Source: a virus. Taken from it: a DNA stretch of 63,084 bases. Of the stretch, positions 8,299 through 17,204 are shown piece by piece. The position numbers and the translations under genes were made by a program. The notes beneath the pieces are model-generated. The model searched no databases, was not told where the DNA came from, and saw only the letters and a program-made list of their open reading frames with translations. The DNA lies in the IMG/VR virus record IMGVR_UViG_3300002835_000181, positions 1-63,084 of that record; one strand, written 5' to 3'. Position 1 is the stretch's first letter; the number at the start of each line of letters is the position of its first letter.

Positions 8299-8729
8299 AC
8301 AAGTATCCATCTAAGTATTCTAATGGTAAAACTGTCACTGCTGCCCAATTCATTACTGAGATTATATGTGAAAGAATAGCAAAAAAAAATAAAAAGGATT
8401 TACATTATAGATTTTGGGTTTCATCAGAATGGGAAAAAGAATATAAAGGACAAATTGCTACTGCGCATAAGTTATTAAAAAAATATAATCCAAAAACTAT
8501 AATTAGCGCATTATCCACTAGTGATGGCGTAAAAATTTATTCATTGCGAGCGCCTCACCTGATCGATATAGTAGATAGGCAAGCGAAGAAAGAGCTTTCG
8601 CAAAAAGATCATACGCACAAACCACCTGTTGATAGAAACTTTCTTCAAGAAGGTAAGCAAAACTCCGGCCATAAAAAAAATATTCTAGACAAATTAAAGG
8701 ACATAGACAATGGTAGCAATTCAAGATAG
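8295..8729 (+). CDS. Hypothetical protein (144 aa)
   Basis: 144 residues, ATG overlapping the previous stop (ATGA) and its 3' end overlapping the RecA-like gene by 20 bases. It contains YRFWVSSEWEKEYKGQIATAHKLLKKY and a later KIYSLRAPHLIDIVDRQ block, which suggest an alpha-helical domain. The C-terminus is charged. No family is recognised. The position just before the recombinase suggests an accessory role in DNA transactions, by context only. Confidence 0.6.
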   Translation: MNKYPSKYSNGKTVTAAQFITEIICERIAKKNKKDLHYRFWVSSEWEKEYKGQIATAHKLLKKYNPKTIISALSTSDGVKIYSLRAPHLIDIVDRQAKKELSQKDHTHKPPVDRNFLQEGKQNSGHKKNILDKLKDIDNGSNSR

Positions 8730-9720
8730 TATAAAAAAAGATTTTGGTAATGATATAATTTTATCAGCTAATAGCATTATTGATAAAAAAAATATAGTTA
8801 TACCAGTAAGTCCAGCACTAGACTTAATATTAAATGGAGGTATTCCAGAAGGTAGTTTTGTTGTATTAACAGGTCAACCGAAGTGCGGAAAAACAACAAC
8901 GAGTTTAGACTTCGCCGCTACCTCACAAAGAGAAGAATATGCAATTGGTTCAGAGCCTAGAAATGTATATTACTTGAATATTGAAGGAAGATTGAAAAAA
9001 AGAGATATTGAGGGCATACCGAATCTAAATTTAGATAAATTTGATGTTATAGGGTCTCAAACAGGTAAAATTTTACACGCAGAAGAATATCTACAAATTG
9101 GCGAAAGAATTATTAATGAAGATCCTGGATCTGTACTAATAATAGACTCTTATTCAGCTTTGTGTACTGAGGCAGAAATTACCAGTGATATGGATAAGAT
9201 GCAAAGAGCAGATGGGGCAAAACTATTAGCAAAATTTTGTAGAAAAGTTGCCAATGTGATTCCTGTTAATAAAAATATTGTTATTGGCATAACCCATCTT
9301 ATGGGTAATCCAACTGGATATGGTGCAGAATTTAAAGAAAAGAGTGGGCAGGCAATAGCTTATCAAACAGATATTAAGCTTAGGGCCAAAAGTTTTAAAC
9401 CTTGGTTATTAGGTACAGACAATACTCAAATAGGTCAAGAAGTTGAATGGCAAACTATGTGTTCAGCATTAGGTCCTCCCGGTGGTAATATCACATCTTT
9501 TATTAGATATGGTAAAGGTATTGATAAAGAAATGGAGCTTATCAATCTTGCTGTGGATATAGGACTAATTAATAAGGGTGGAGCTTGGTACACACTATCG
9601 TTTATGAATGACGATAAGAACAAATTTCAAGGAACAGAAAAGGTCAGAAACTTTCTAATTGAAAATAAAGATATTTATGAAAATCTTTATCAGGAAGTCA
9701 AAAAGACTATGGGTATATAA
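8710..9720 (+). CDS. RecA-like recombinase
   Basis: A 336-residue RecA/RadA-fold ATPase. Walker A is GQPKCGKTT (55-63), Walker B is SVLIIDSYSAL (141-151), and YLNIEGRLKKRD resembles the conserved RecA region that holds the catalytic Glu. A loop with GNPTGYGAEFKEKSG may be the DNA-binding L2-type segment. It is shorter than cellular RecA and lacks its usual C-terminal extension. It likely drives strand exchange in recombination-dependent replication, with the SSB, helicase and annealing protein encoded nearby. Confidence 0.88.
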   Translation: MVAIQDSIKKDFGNDIILSANSIIDKKNIVIPVSPALDLILNGGIPEGSFVVLTGQPKCGKTTTSLDFAATSQREEYAIGSEPRNVYYLNIEGRLKKRDIEGIPNLNLDKFDVIGSQTGKILHAEEYLQIGERIINEDPGSVLIIDSYSALCTEAEITSDMDKMQRADGAKLLAKFCRKVANVIPVNKNIVIGITHLMGNPTGYGAEFKEKSGQAIAYQTDIKLRAKSFKPWLLGTDNTQIGQEVEWQTMCSALGPPGGNITSFIRYGKGIDKEMELINLAVDIGLINKGGAWYTLSFMNDDKNKFQGTEKVRNFLIENKDIYENLYQEVKKTMGI

Positions 9721-10121
9721 TGAATGTGATTGATTTGGACGGTAATAGTTCTATTTGGCAATTAACTGGTAATATGAGTAAATCTTATCAGCATAAGTCT
9801 AGTTATCATATTAAAGCCAGAGAAGTACTTAAAAAAATATATCCCACAATGCAAATTTTAGAGGAAGTTCCAGTACATGTCAGAAAATCAGAAGTTTTAT
9901 ATTTAGATTTTTATTTACCACTAAATCGTAAATGCATAGAAGTGCATGGTGAACAGCATTACGCATTTTCATCCTTTTATCATAATAATAAATTGTCTTT
10001 CTTAAAAGCACAAAAGAGAGATAAAGATAAATGCGAATGGTGTCGTGTTAATGGTATATCATATATAGAACTAGCTTATAATACTATTAATGAATGGGAG
10101 CATATCGTTGCAAACAACTAA
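9720..10121 (+). CDS. Vsr/PD-(D/E)XK-like endonuclease
   Basis: 133 residues with a restriction-endonuclease-like core: LEEVPV (Glu), then LYLDFYLP (Asp), then CIEVHGEQHY (ExH). This is the pattern of the Vsr/DUF559 branch of PD-(D/E)XK nucleases. The ATG overlaps the recombinase stop by one base (TAATG). It may act on recombination or repair intermediates, or as a junction-cleaving enzyme. The exact substrate cannot be read from the sequence. Confidence 0.65.
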   Translation: MNVIDLDGNSSIWQLTGNMSKSYQHKSSYHIKAREVLKKIYPTMQILEEVPVHVRKSEVLYLDFYLPLNRKCIEVHGEQHYAFSSFYHNNKLSFLKAQKRDKDKCEWCRVNGISYIELAYNTINEWEHIVANN

Positions 10122-10596
10122 AGAACAAGTCGAACAATGGGATAAAGTATTAGATGAATATGAGTCATCAATAGGTCTTGGTCAATATCAAAACACACAC
10201 GGATTTAATGATCAAGAACTCAATATATATTTCACAATGAGTAGGGATCAAATTGAAAAATTAACTCCTGAAGATTGTGCTCAAATATCTTATAGACTAG
10301 CACAATACTCTTTTTACTTACAAAGAACATTAAATAGAGAAATCGCTAGATATAATTGGGCAGAAGAAACGGTGAAGGAGACGATTGCGGACGAGATTAA
10401 TAATTATAAAGGTTATGGGTATTTAGAAAAATCTTACCAAGCAATTAAACATAATGACAAGGCACAGTCATTGCATAAAATACAAAAATACGCAAAACAG
10501 AGAATGGACAGATTATCATATCTGGCTAATGGTATTAAAAACTTATCTGATGTTATACTTTCAGTACAAAAAATAAAGGTGAAACATGCCTCTTGA
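10108..10596 (+). CDS. Hypothetical helical protein (162 aa)
   Basis: The best start is TTG 10108, eight bases after GGGAG. An ATG at 10090 in the same frame has no clear Shine-Dalgarno and lies deeper inside the previous gene. The protein is strongly helical and charged (YRLAQYSFYLQRTLNREIARYNW, KYAKQRMDRLSYLANGIKN) with no Cys or known motif. A structural or recruitment role in the replisome is possible from context. No family is recognised. Confidence 0.6.
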   Translation: MQTTKEQVEQWDKVLDEYESSIGLGQYQNTHGFNDQELNIYFTMSRDQIEKLTPEDCAQISYRLAQYSFYLQRTLNREIARYNWAEETVKETIADEINNYKGYGYLEKSYQAIKHNDKAQSLHKIQKYAKQRMDRLSYLANGIKNLSDVILSVQKIKVKHAS

Positions 10597-10954
10597 TAAT
10601 GATGATATTAAACAATTAATCGCTATATTACAAAAAGGATTGTCTTCTGAAAATAAGACTAGCCCTACGACACCAACACAATCAGATTTAGAACATCAGA
10701 TCAAACCCATTAAACGAAATGAACCAAAGACAGAAAATAAGTTCATTTCTCTGGGTTTTCATAATTTACATAAGGAAGACGTAGCAATAGATAAGATGCT
10801 ACAAAAAAATCCTCCAACACCACGCAATAGACAATTTAAAACAATAGATGTCAAGTGCAGGGTTTGTGGAAGATCTGAGTCTATAAATCCTGCTGTTTTG
10901 TATGAGTCGCCAGACAGATATAAATGTAATAGGTGTTCCTCATCTCCAGGTTGA
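10586..10954 (+). CDS. Small zinc-finger protein (122 aa)
   Basis: 122 residues. A disordered, polar N-terminal two thirds precedes a C-terminal CxxC-x(20-25)-CxxC zinc ribbon: CRVCGRSE...YKCNRCSSS. An AAAGGTG Shine-Dalgarno lies before the ATG, and the gene overlaps its upstream neighbour by 11 bases. Placed directly before the DnaB-like helicase, it may be a helicase-loading or DNA-binding accessory factor. That role is inference. Confidence 0.6.
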   Translation: MPLDNDDIKQLIAILQKGLSSENKTSPTTPTQSDLEHQIKPIKRNEPKTENKFISLGFHNLHKEDVAIDKMLQKNPPTPRNRQFKTIDVKCRVCGRSESINPAVLYESPDRYKCNRCSSSPG

Positions 10955-10961
10955 GACCATA

Positions 10962-12428
10962 ATGATACTATCAGACCCTTCCGCTGAAAGAGCCTTACTA
11001 TCTACCATATGTCAATATGGAGAATCTGTATTTTTAGAAATTTCTGATCTAATTTCTGAAACCACATTTACTATAGATAGTAATAAAATTATATTTCAGT
11101 GCCTAAAGCATATACTAGAACAAAATGCCAATACTATTATAGATATTGGTATTTTATACTCAGCAGCTAAAGATATTGGCGTTGATCATATTCTTCAAAG
11201 AAAAGAAGAAGTTCAACACTTGAAGGCTATATTAGATTTTCCAGCCAATAAAGCCAATGCAACAACTTTCGCCGCAAAAATTAAAAAACTAGAGATAGCC
11301 AGAAAGCTTTATAATGAATTAGAAGAAACCAAAGATAAAATCTTAGAAGTATCCGGACAAGAAAGTATCACTCAAATCTTAAGCATTGCAGAGGATGGTA
11401 TTTTCAATTTTTCTTCTAAATTAACAGACAGCGATAATGGTCCAGCACACGTCGCCACAGATTTAGAAGCCTATATAGACAATCTAATTAATAATCCGAT
11501 TAAACAAGTTGGTATTTCAACTGGATTCCCAGTATATGATTCTGCTATAGGTGGAGGATTAAGAAAAAGCACAATCAATGTCATAGCAGCTAGACCAAAA
11601 ACAGGCAAAACGCTATTAGCTGATAATATGGGATTTTATATTGCTAATAAGTTAAAAATTCCAGTTTTAAATCTTGATACAGAAATGACAAAAGAAGATC
11701 ATCTAAACAGGCTAATAGCCATGATTACAGAAATAGAAATATCAAAAATAGAAACTGGTAAATTTACAGATTCTACTGTAATGATAGATAAAGTAAACAA
11801 AGCTGTTGAAGAATTAAAAGAGACTCCTTTGTTTTATAAACCGATAGCGGGTAAGCCGTTTGATGAACAATTATCTATTATGAAAAGATGGATAGTTAAG
11901 GAGGTCGGCTTAAATACTGATGGATCTGCTAAACCTTGTGTGATTTTTTATGACTATTTGAAACTTATGGATAGTCAGGGCATTGGTCAAGATATGAAAG
12001 AATATCAAGTTTTGGGTTTTATGATGACGAGTTTACATAATTTTGCGTGTAAATATCAATTACCAATTGTCGCATTTGTTCAATTAAATAGGGATGGTAT
12101 TACAAAAGAAACAACCGACACAGCATCAGGATCAGACAGAATTATATGGTTGTGTAGCAATTTTACCATTTTTAAACGTAAATCCGATGAAGAAATAGCG
12201 GATGATGGTTCTGATTCTGGAAACAGAAAACTGATTCCTGTAATTAGTAGACACGGACCAGGAATAGAGGATAATGACTATATTAATTGTCATATGAAGG
12301 GTTGGTGTGCAAAAATTATAGAAGGTAAAACAAGAATAGAAATTATGAATAATAATGGAGGATTTGTTACTAATGATAAGCAATTTGGCTCACAACAAAC
12401 AGAAAATGAAAAAATCGACTTCATTTGA
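10962..12428 (+). CDS. dnaB: DnaB-like replicative helicase
   Basis: 488 residues from ATG 10962 (MILSDPSAERALLS...), the typical DnaB N-terminal start; an upstream in-frame ATG at 10902 lies inside the previous gene. An N-terminal helical domain is followed by a RecA-fold ATPase. Walker A is AARPKTGKT (209-217), Walker B-like residues are in CVIFYDYLKLM, and IVAFVQLNRDG matches motif 3. Hexameric 5'-3' unwinding at the fork is expected. The primase follows and overlaps, as in many phage replication operons. Confidence 0.88.
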   Translation: MILSDPSAERALLSTICQYGESVFLEISDLISETTFTIDSNKIIFQCLKHILEQNANTIIDIGILYSAAKDIGVDHILQRKEEVQHLKAILDFPANKANATTFAAKIKKLEIARKLYNELEETKDKILEVSGQESITQILSIAEDGIFNFSSKLTDSDNGPAHVATDLEAYIDNLINNPIKQVGISTGFPVYDSAIGGGLRKSTINVIAARPKTGKTLLADNMGFYIANKLKIPVLNLDTEMTKEDHLNRLIAMITEIEISKIETGKFTDSTVMIDKVNKAVEELKETPLFYKPIAGKPFDEQLSIMKRWIVKEVGLNTDGSAKPCVIFYDYLKLMDSQGIGQDMKEYQVLGFMMTSLHNFACKYQLPIVAFVQLNRDGITKETTDTASGSDRIIWLCSNFTIFKRKSDEEIADDGSDSGNRKLIPVISRHGPGIEDNDYINCHMKGWCAKIIEGKTRIEIMNNNGGFVTNDKQFGSQQTENEKIDFI

Positions 12429-13530
12429 TCAAAATAAAATTAAAATTATTTGCGATAAATTATGTGATCGTATAGAAGATTTATTAGAACATTTTAATCT
12501 CGAATTTAAGACTAATGGTAAATTTATCTCCATGAGTTGTCCCATACATGGCGGTGACAATAATAGCGCATTAAATTTGTATCATGTAGGAGATTTTTAT
12601 AGGGGCAATTGGAAGTGTCGCACACATCACTGTGAGGAAACGTTTAAGGGATCGATTATTGGTTTTATTCGTGGAATATTATCTAACAGAAATCATAATT
12701 GGTCTAAAGATGGCGACGAGGGCTGTTCGTTTAAAGAGGCTCTGGATTATGCTACAAATTTTCTAAATGTATCTCTTGATGATATTAAAATCAATAAAAA
12801 TACAAAAGACAAGAATACTTTTGTAAACAATGTTAAACTTCTTCAAAAAACTACCATTAATAATAAACAGGGTATTCTACGACAAGATATTAGGAATCAT
12901 TTACGTGTTCCTAGTGAATATTTCTTATCAAGAAATTTTGCTAAAAACATACTAGATAAATATGATGTTGGCGATTGTTTGAATGCCAATAAAGAAATGT
13001 TTAACAGGGCTGTGGTACCTGTATACGATATTGATCATAAATTTATGGTAGGGTGTACAGGACGTAGTATTTTTGAAAAATGCACCCAATGTAAATCTTA
13101 TCATGATGGTGAATGTCCAGATGAAGAAAACAGTTGGAAACACAGTAAATGGAGACATAATTTTGGCTTTAAAACTCAAGACCATTTATACAATTACTGG
13201 TATGCTAAAAAATATATAATGAATTCAAGCACTGTTATACTGGTAGAAAGTCCTGGTAATGTATGGAAACTTGAAGAAAATAATATCCATAACAGTGTGG
13301 CATTATTCGGCTCAAATCTAACAGATAGACAGAAAACTATTTTGGATATGAGTGGCGCAATGACTATAATTACTATTATGGATAATGATGATGCTGGTAT
13401 TAAAGCAGCTAAATTAATTCATGATAAATGCCATAAAACATACAATATTAAAAATATTACCATATCAAAAAATGATATAGCCGAAATGACATCCACAGAA
13501 ATAGAAAAAGAAATAAAGGTATTTTTATGA
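12373..13530 (+). CDS. DnaG-like DNA primase
   Basis: About 385 residues. It has an N-terminal zinc-binding domain (SCPIHGGDNNSALNLY...WKCRTHHCEE) and a TOPRIM domain (VILVESPGNVWKLEE...TIITIMDNDDAG). A second four-Cys patch (EKCTQCKSYHDGEC) sits between them. Three ATGs are possible (12355, 12373, 12406). 12373 has GGAGG eleven bases upstream, while 12406 gives the shortest overlap with the helicase. It makes primers for replication with the adjacent DnaB. Confidence 0.85.
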   Translation: MISNLAHNKQKMKKSTSFDQNKIKIICDKLCDRIEDLLEHFNLEFKTNGKFISMSCPIHGGDNNSALNLYHVGDFYRGNWKCRTHHCEETFKGSIIGFIRGILSNRNHNWSKDGDEGCSFKEALDYATNFLNVSLDDIKINKNTKDKNTFVNNVKLLQKTTINNKQGILRQDIRNHLRVPSEYFLSRNFAKNILDKYDVGDCLNANKEMFNRAVVPVYDIDHKFMVGCTGRSIFEKCTQCKSYHDGECPDEENSWKHSKWRHNFGFKTQDHLYNYWYAKKYIMNSSTVILVESPGNVWKLEENNIHNSVALFGSNLTDRQKTILDMSGAMTIITIMDNDDAGIKAAKLIHDKCHKTYNIKNITISKNDIAEMTSTEIEKEIKVFL

Positions 13531-14123
13531 CACAGATAATTGCTTTTGCCGGAAGAAAACAATCCGGTAAAACATCATCATCAGAAATGATTCTTGACTT
13601 TTATGATAAAGTTGTTGGTAATAGTACAGGAATTAAAATATATAACTTTGCCGATCCGTTAAAAAATGATATTTGTATGAAAATTTTAGGATTATCACAC
13701 GAACAATGTTATGGCGATGATAATTTTAAAAATCAAATCACAGATTTGCAATGGGACGGAAAACAAATGACCGCCAGAGAGGTGATGCAGTTTGTCGGTA
13801 CCGATATTTTTAGAAAAATGAAACCAAATATCTGGGCCGAAGCCACTATTAATAAGATTAAGACAGAAAATCCTAAATTAGCTATTATTGCAGATTGTCG
13901 ATTTCCTAATGAGGTTGAAGCCGTTAAAAAGGCTGGTGGCATTGTTATCAAGCTTATGCTTAATCCACACAACTCTGACCATGATAGTGAAACAGCATTA
14001 GACCAAACAAACTATAACCATAAAAATTTTGACTTGGTTGTCTATAACCACAATTTATCTGTATCAGATAAAAATTATGCTATACTCACTTTTCTAAAAA
14101 AGAAAGGGTTATTACAATTATAA
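13527..14123 (+). CDS. Deoxynucleoside monophosphate kinase
   Basis: 198 residues with a P-loop GRKQSGKTS (9-17) and the layout of the T4 gp1-like dNMP kinase family: FADPLK, then REVMQFVGTD.FR, then ADCRFPNEVEAVKKAGG. It phosphorylates dNMPs towards dNTPs. The ATG overlaps the primase stop (ATGA). Its 3' end also contains the Shine-Dalgarno and likely AUU start of the next gene. Confidence 0.85.
   Translation: MTQIIAFAGRKQSGKTSSSEMILDFYDKVVGNSTGIKIYNFADPLKNDICMKILGLSHEQCYGDDNFKNQITDLQWDGKQMTAREVMQFVGTDIFRKMKPNIWAEATINKIKTENPKLAIIADCRFPNEVEAVKKAGGIVIKLMLNPHNSDHDSETALDQTNYNHKNFDLVVYNHNLSVSDKNYAILTFLKKKGLLQL
14102..14119 (+). promoter_or_regulatory. RBS pointing to a non-canonical AUU start
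   Basis: GAAAGGG at 14102-14108 lies eight bases before ATT 14117. The frame from there encodes ITYFRSSSFNTHSLCEQQYF, the expected N-terminus of the nuclease. The frame is open from 14072 and contains no ATG, GTG or TTG before the GTG at 14192. ATT 14117 is therefore the best-placed start. Confidence 0.5.
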
Positions 14124-15154
14124 TAACATATTTTCGTAGCTCGTCATTCAATACTCATAGCTTATGTGAGCAGCAATACTTTATAGAGTATGTGCTTGGG
14201 TGGAGAGGTCCATCAAATCAAAAAGCAGATAAGGGAACCATAGTACATAAAGTACTAGAAATACTAGCATTTATTAAACAAACAGAACAAAATAAAAATA
14301 CTCTTTTTACTGATGATATTGCTGGAATAATTAATATTAATAATTATAGTATATCAGATATATTTGATATCGTATATAACCATTACACAAAAAATAATAG
14401 TCATCATCAATGGAAAGATAAAGATAAGGAAGATTGCTTAAAGTGGGTTAATAAAACATTAGAATTTAATAATGGTATGTTTGATCCTCGCAATCGGAAT
14501 ATAATTTGTCCAGAACAACATTTTGATTTTATCATAGATAAGCCTTGGGCAAAATATTCATATGATACTGAAGATGGAGTACTAGAAGGAAATTTAGCCT
14601 TAAAAGGCACGATAGATTTAATCACACAAATTGATGATAATTTTTTTGAAATTATAGATTGGAAAACAGGAAGAAGATTAAACTGGGCGACAGGAAAAGA
14701 AAAAACACAAGAATGTCTCGAAAATGATCCACAACTAAGAATATATCATTATGCTGTAAGCCATCTATATCCTAATATAGACAATATTATGATTACAATC
14801 AATTTTATAAATGATGGCGGGCCGTTTTCTATGTGTTTCCAAAAATCAGATCTAATAAAAACTGAACAAATGCTAAGAGATAAGTTTGATAAAATTAAAG
14901 CCGTGAAACGACCATATCTTAATAAAAGCTGGATGTGTAAAAAGTTATGCCATTTTGGCAAAACCACATTTGAAAATACTAATATTTATCCATTAGAAGA
15001 ATATAGGGATGGAGAGTCTACTCCAAAAGGACAAACAATGTGTAAATGTGAACAAATTGCTCATGATGTACAGTTGCAAGGAATCGATTCTGTGATAAAA
15101 TACTATAAACACCCAAATCACACTTTTGGATTTTATAAAGCTCCTGGTGAATAA
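14117..15154 (+). CDS. RecB/Cas4-like PD-(D/E)XK exonuclease, probable AUU start
   Basis: About 345 residues from ATT 14117; 320 if started at GTG 14192. The nuclease core is GTIDLITQ...FFEIIDWKTGRR (Asp, then DxK) and NDPQLRIYHYAV (the QxxxY motif). Four or more Cys at the two ends (SLCEQQYF near the N-terminus, and MCKKLC and MCKCEQ near the C-terminus) resemble the iron-sulfur cluster ligands of Cas4/AddB nucleases. A GTG start would delete the first Cys and the conserved YFRSSSFNT segment, so the upstream start is favoured. It likely processes DNA ends for recombination. Confidence 0.75.
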   Translation: MIITYFRSSSFNTHSLCEQQYFIEYVLGWRGPSNQKADKGTIVHKVLEILAFIKQTEQNKNTLFTDDIAGIININNYSISDIFDIVYNHYTKNNSHHQWKDKDKEDCLKWVNKTLEFNNGMFDPRNRNIICPEQHFDFIIDKPWAKYSYDTEDGVLEGNLALKGTIDLITQIDDNFFEIIDWKTGRRLNWATGKEKTQECLENDPQLRIYHYAVSHLYPNIDNIMITINFINDGGPFSMCFQKSDLIKTEQMLRDKFDKIKAVKRPYLNKSWMCKKLCHFGKTTFENTNIYPLEEYRDGESTPKGQTMCKCEQIAHDVQLQGIDSVIKYYKHPNHTFGFYKAPGE

Positions 15155-17028
15155 TGTCATATATTCCATTACACGTTCATTCTCATTATAGTTTACAATT
15201 AGGCTTATCTAAACCTAAAGATATATCTGATAGATGCTTGTCTCTTGGTATAAAAAGTTGCGCCTTAACAGATAGTGGCAATATCTCAGGAGCCATAGCT
15301 TTTTATAAAGAAATGACAGCAAATAATATTAAACCAATTTTAGGTTGTGAAATTTTTATTACTGATCATGATGCTTCTATAAAAAATACTGAAAACGAAT
15401 CTTTGTCAAAGATTACTATCTTATGTAAAAATCTAAAGGGATGGCAAAGCCTGATTAATATAGTATCACAAACTAACTCGGAACAATTTTTTCACAAAAA
15501 ACCAAGAATAGATTTAGAAAATCTACAAAAATTAGTAGATAATGATTCTTTAATATGTATTACTGGATATTATGGATCTTCTTTGTGGAAGAATACAACC
15601 TCTGATAATCAATTGAAATTAGATTGGGAAAATATAGCAAAACATCATATTGAGCAATTGAATAGTATTTTTGGTGAAGAAAATGTGTTTATAGAGATAC
15701 AATTATTTAATGACTATTATAATCAATTAAATGTTATGGAAGAATTCCGATTACTATGCAAACAAGAAAATTGGAGGCGTATTGCTGGTATAGATAGTTA
15801 CTACTGTAATAATGATGACCATGTTGACCAGAGAATAGTATTGTGCAGTTCTCTCAAAACGACACTACCAGAAATATCTAAAAAGATTTTATCTAATATC
15901 GATACTGGATTTAATCATTTTTTTAATTCTGATAAATACCATATATTAGATAATGATACGGTGTCTCAGCTTTATGATACAGAAGAGATAGAAAATACTT
16001 TTTTGATAGATTCGGCGTGTGAAGCATTTTCCCCTCTTGGTCAACATATTTTGCCCAATTTTATATTTCCCAAAGAATTCAAAAATGAATCAGAATATTT
16101 AAGACAATTATGCCGTGACGGATGGAAGCAAAAAATAGACAAAAAAATTGATAAAAACGATCAACAAATATATATAGACAGAATCAAGTACGAACTAGAG
16201 GTATTAGAAACGGCGGGTTTGTCCAGCTACTTTTTAATAGTACGAGACATATTGGAATTTGTGAGGTCTAAAGGGTGGATTCCTGGGCCGGGTAGAGGTA
16301 GTGCTGCTGGTTGCTTGGTATCATACTTAATAGGTATTACAAATATTGATCCTATAAAGTATAATTTATTATTTGAAAGATTTTATAATGCTGGTCGTAA
16401 TACCAAAACTAGAGTCTCTATGCCAGATATTGACGTTGACGTTCCTATTAATCAAAGAGATACTATTATTCAATACATTAAAGACAAATATGGTCATGAT
16501 AAAGTATCTCAAATGATTACATTTAATACTCTCAAAGGACGAGGGGCTTTAAAAGAAGTCTTAAGGGTACATGATAATATATCTTTTGAAGAGATGAATA
16601 ATATTACTAAACATATTCCTGACGAGGCTAAAATAGCTGACGAATTACAAGAAATTAAAGAAGAAGAAGGATCGGCGTCTATTATAAAGTGGGCTTTAGA
16701 GAACGATCCAGACAAATTTAAAGAATGGTGTCAAATTGACGAAAACGGACAATTAAATGGTCCACTTGCCAAAAGGTTTGAACAAGCTATTAGAATGGAG
16801 GGAACCAAATTTCATCAGTCAAAACACGCTGCTGGAGTGGCAATATCCGCTAAACCTTTAGGTTCAATTTGTCCAATGATCTTTGATACTAAAACCAATC
16901 AAAATATTGCTGGTTTAGAAATGAATGATTTGGACGGTTTAGGAGTAATAAAGTTTGATATTCTAGGCATAGCATTGCTAGACAAAATTATGTTTGTGAA
17001 TCAATTAATAGGGAGTTATAAAAAATGA
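15154..17028 (+). CDS. dnaE: DNA polymerase III alpha subunit, N-terminal half (PHP and palm)
   Basis: 624 residues. It has a PHP domain (HVHSHYS at 7-13, then ALTDSGN, GCEIFI) and the family-C polymerase core with PGPGRGSAAG. Catalytic Asp are in MPDIDVDV (427, 429) and VIKFDILG (602). PHP motif 2 has Ser where TDHGN is usual, so that metal site may be weakened. The protein stops about 20 residues after the last catalytic Asp. The rest of the polymerase is encoded separately from 17901. Together the parts (624 + 510) equal a normal DnaE length. Confidence 0.92.
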   Translation: MSYIPLHVHSHYSLQLGLSKPKDISDRCLSLGIKSCALTDSGNISGAIAFYKEMTANNIKPILGCEIFITDHDASIKNTENESLSKITILCKNLKGWQSLINIVSQTNSEQFFHKKPRIDLENLQKLVDNDSLICITGYYGSSLWKNTTSDNQLKLDWENIAKHHIEQLNSIFGEENVFIEIQLFNDYYNQLNVMEEFRLLCKQENWRRIAGIDSYYCNNDDHVDQRIVLCSSLKTTLPEISKKILSNIDTGFNHFFNSDKYHILDNDTVSQLYDTEEIENTFLIDSACEAFSPLGQHILPNFIFPKEFKNESEYLRQLCRDGWKQKIDKKIDKNDQQIYIDRIKYELEVLETAGLSSYFLIVRDILEFVRSKGWIPGPGRGSAAGCLVSYLIGITNIDPIKYNLLFERFYNAGRNTKTRVSMPDIDVDVPINQRDTIIQYIKDKYGHDKVSQMITFNTLKGRGALKEVLRVHDNISFEEMNNITKHIPDEAKIADELQEIKEEEGSASIIKWALENDPDKFKEWCQIDENGQLNGPLAKRFEQAIRMEGTKFHQSKHAAGVAISAKPLGSICPMIFDTKTNQNIAGLEMNDLDGLGVIKFDILGIALLDKIMFVNQLIGSYKK

Positions 17029-17204
17029 AATTTTCAGAATTATCAGTTGGAGATCAGTTTACATATAAAAATACAACATATACTAAAACCGAACCCAAAA
17101 AAGTATCATGTTGCAAAACTTTAAATGCTGTTAATCTCAGCAATAACCAAAAAGTAATGATCAAGCCAATTGAAGAAGTAGAGAAAATCAATAGTGATAA
17201 CTAA
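17025..17204 (+). CDS. Small conserved-looking protein between the polymerase halves (59 aa)
   Basis: 59 residues (MKFSELSVGDQFTYKNTTYT...). The ATG overlaps the polymerase stop (ATGA), and its end overlaps the exonuclease GTG start. A FSELSVGDQFTYKN.TYTK opening and a CC pair followed by NAVNLSNNQKV suggest a small beta-barrel-like fold of a kind often seen as an unnamed small phage protein. The function is unknown. Confidence 0.6.
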   Translation: MKFSELSVGDQFTYKNTTYTKTEPKKVSCCKTLNAVNLSNNQKVMIKPIEEVEKINSDN

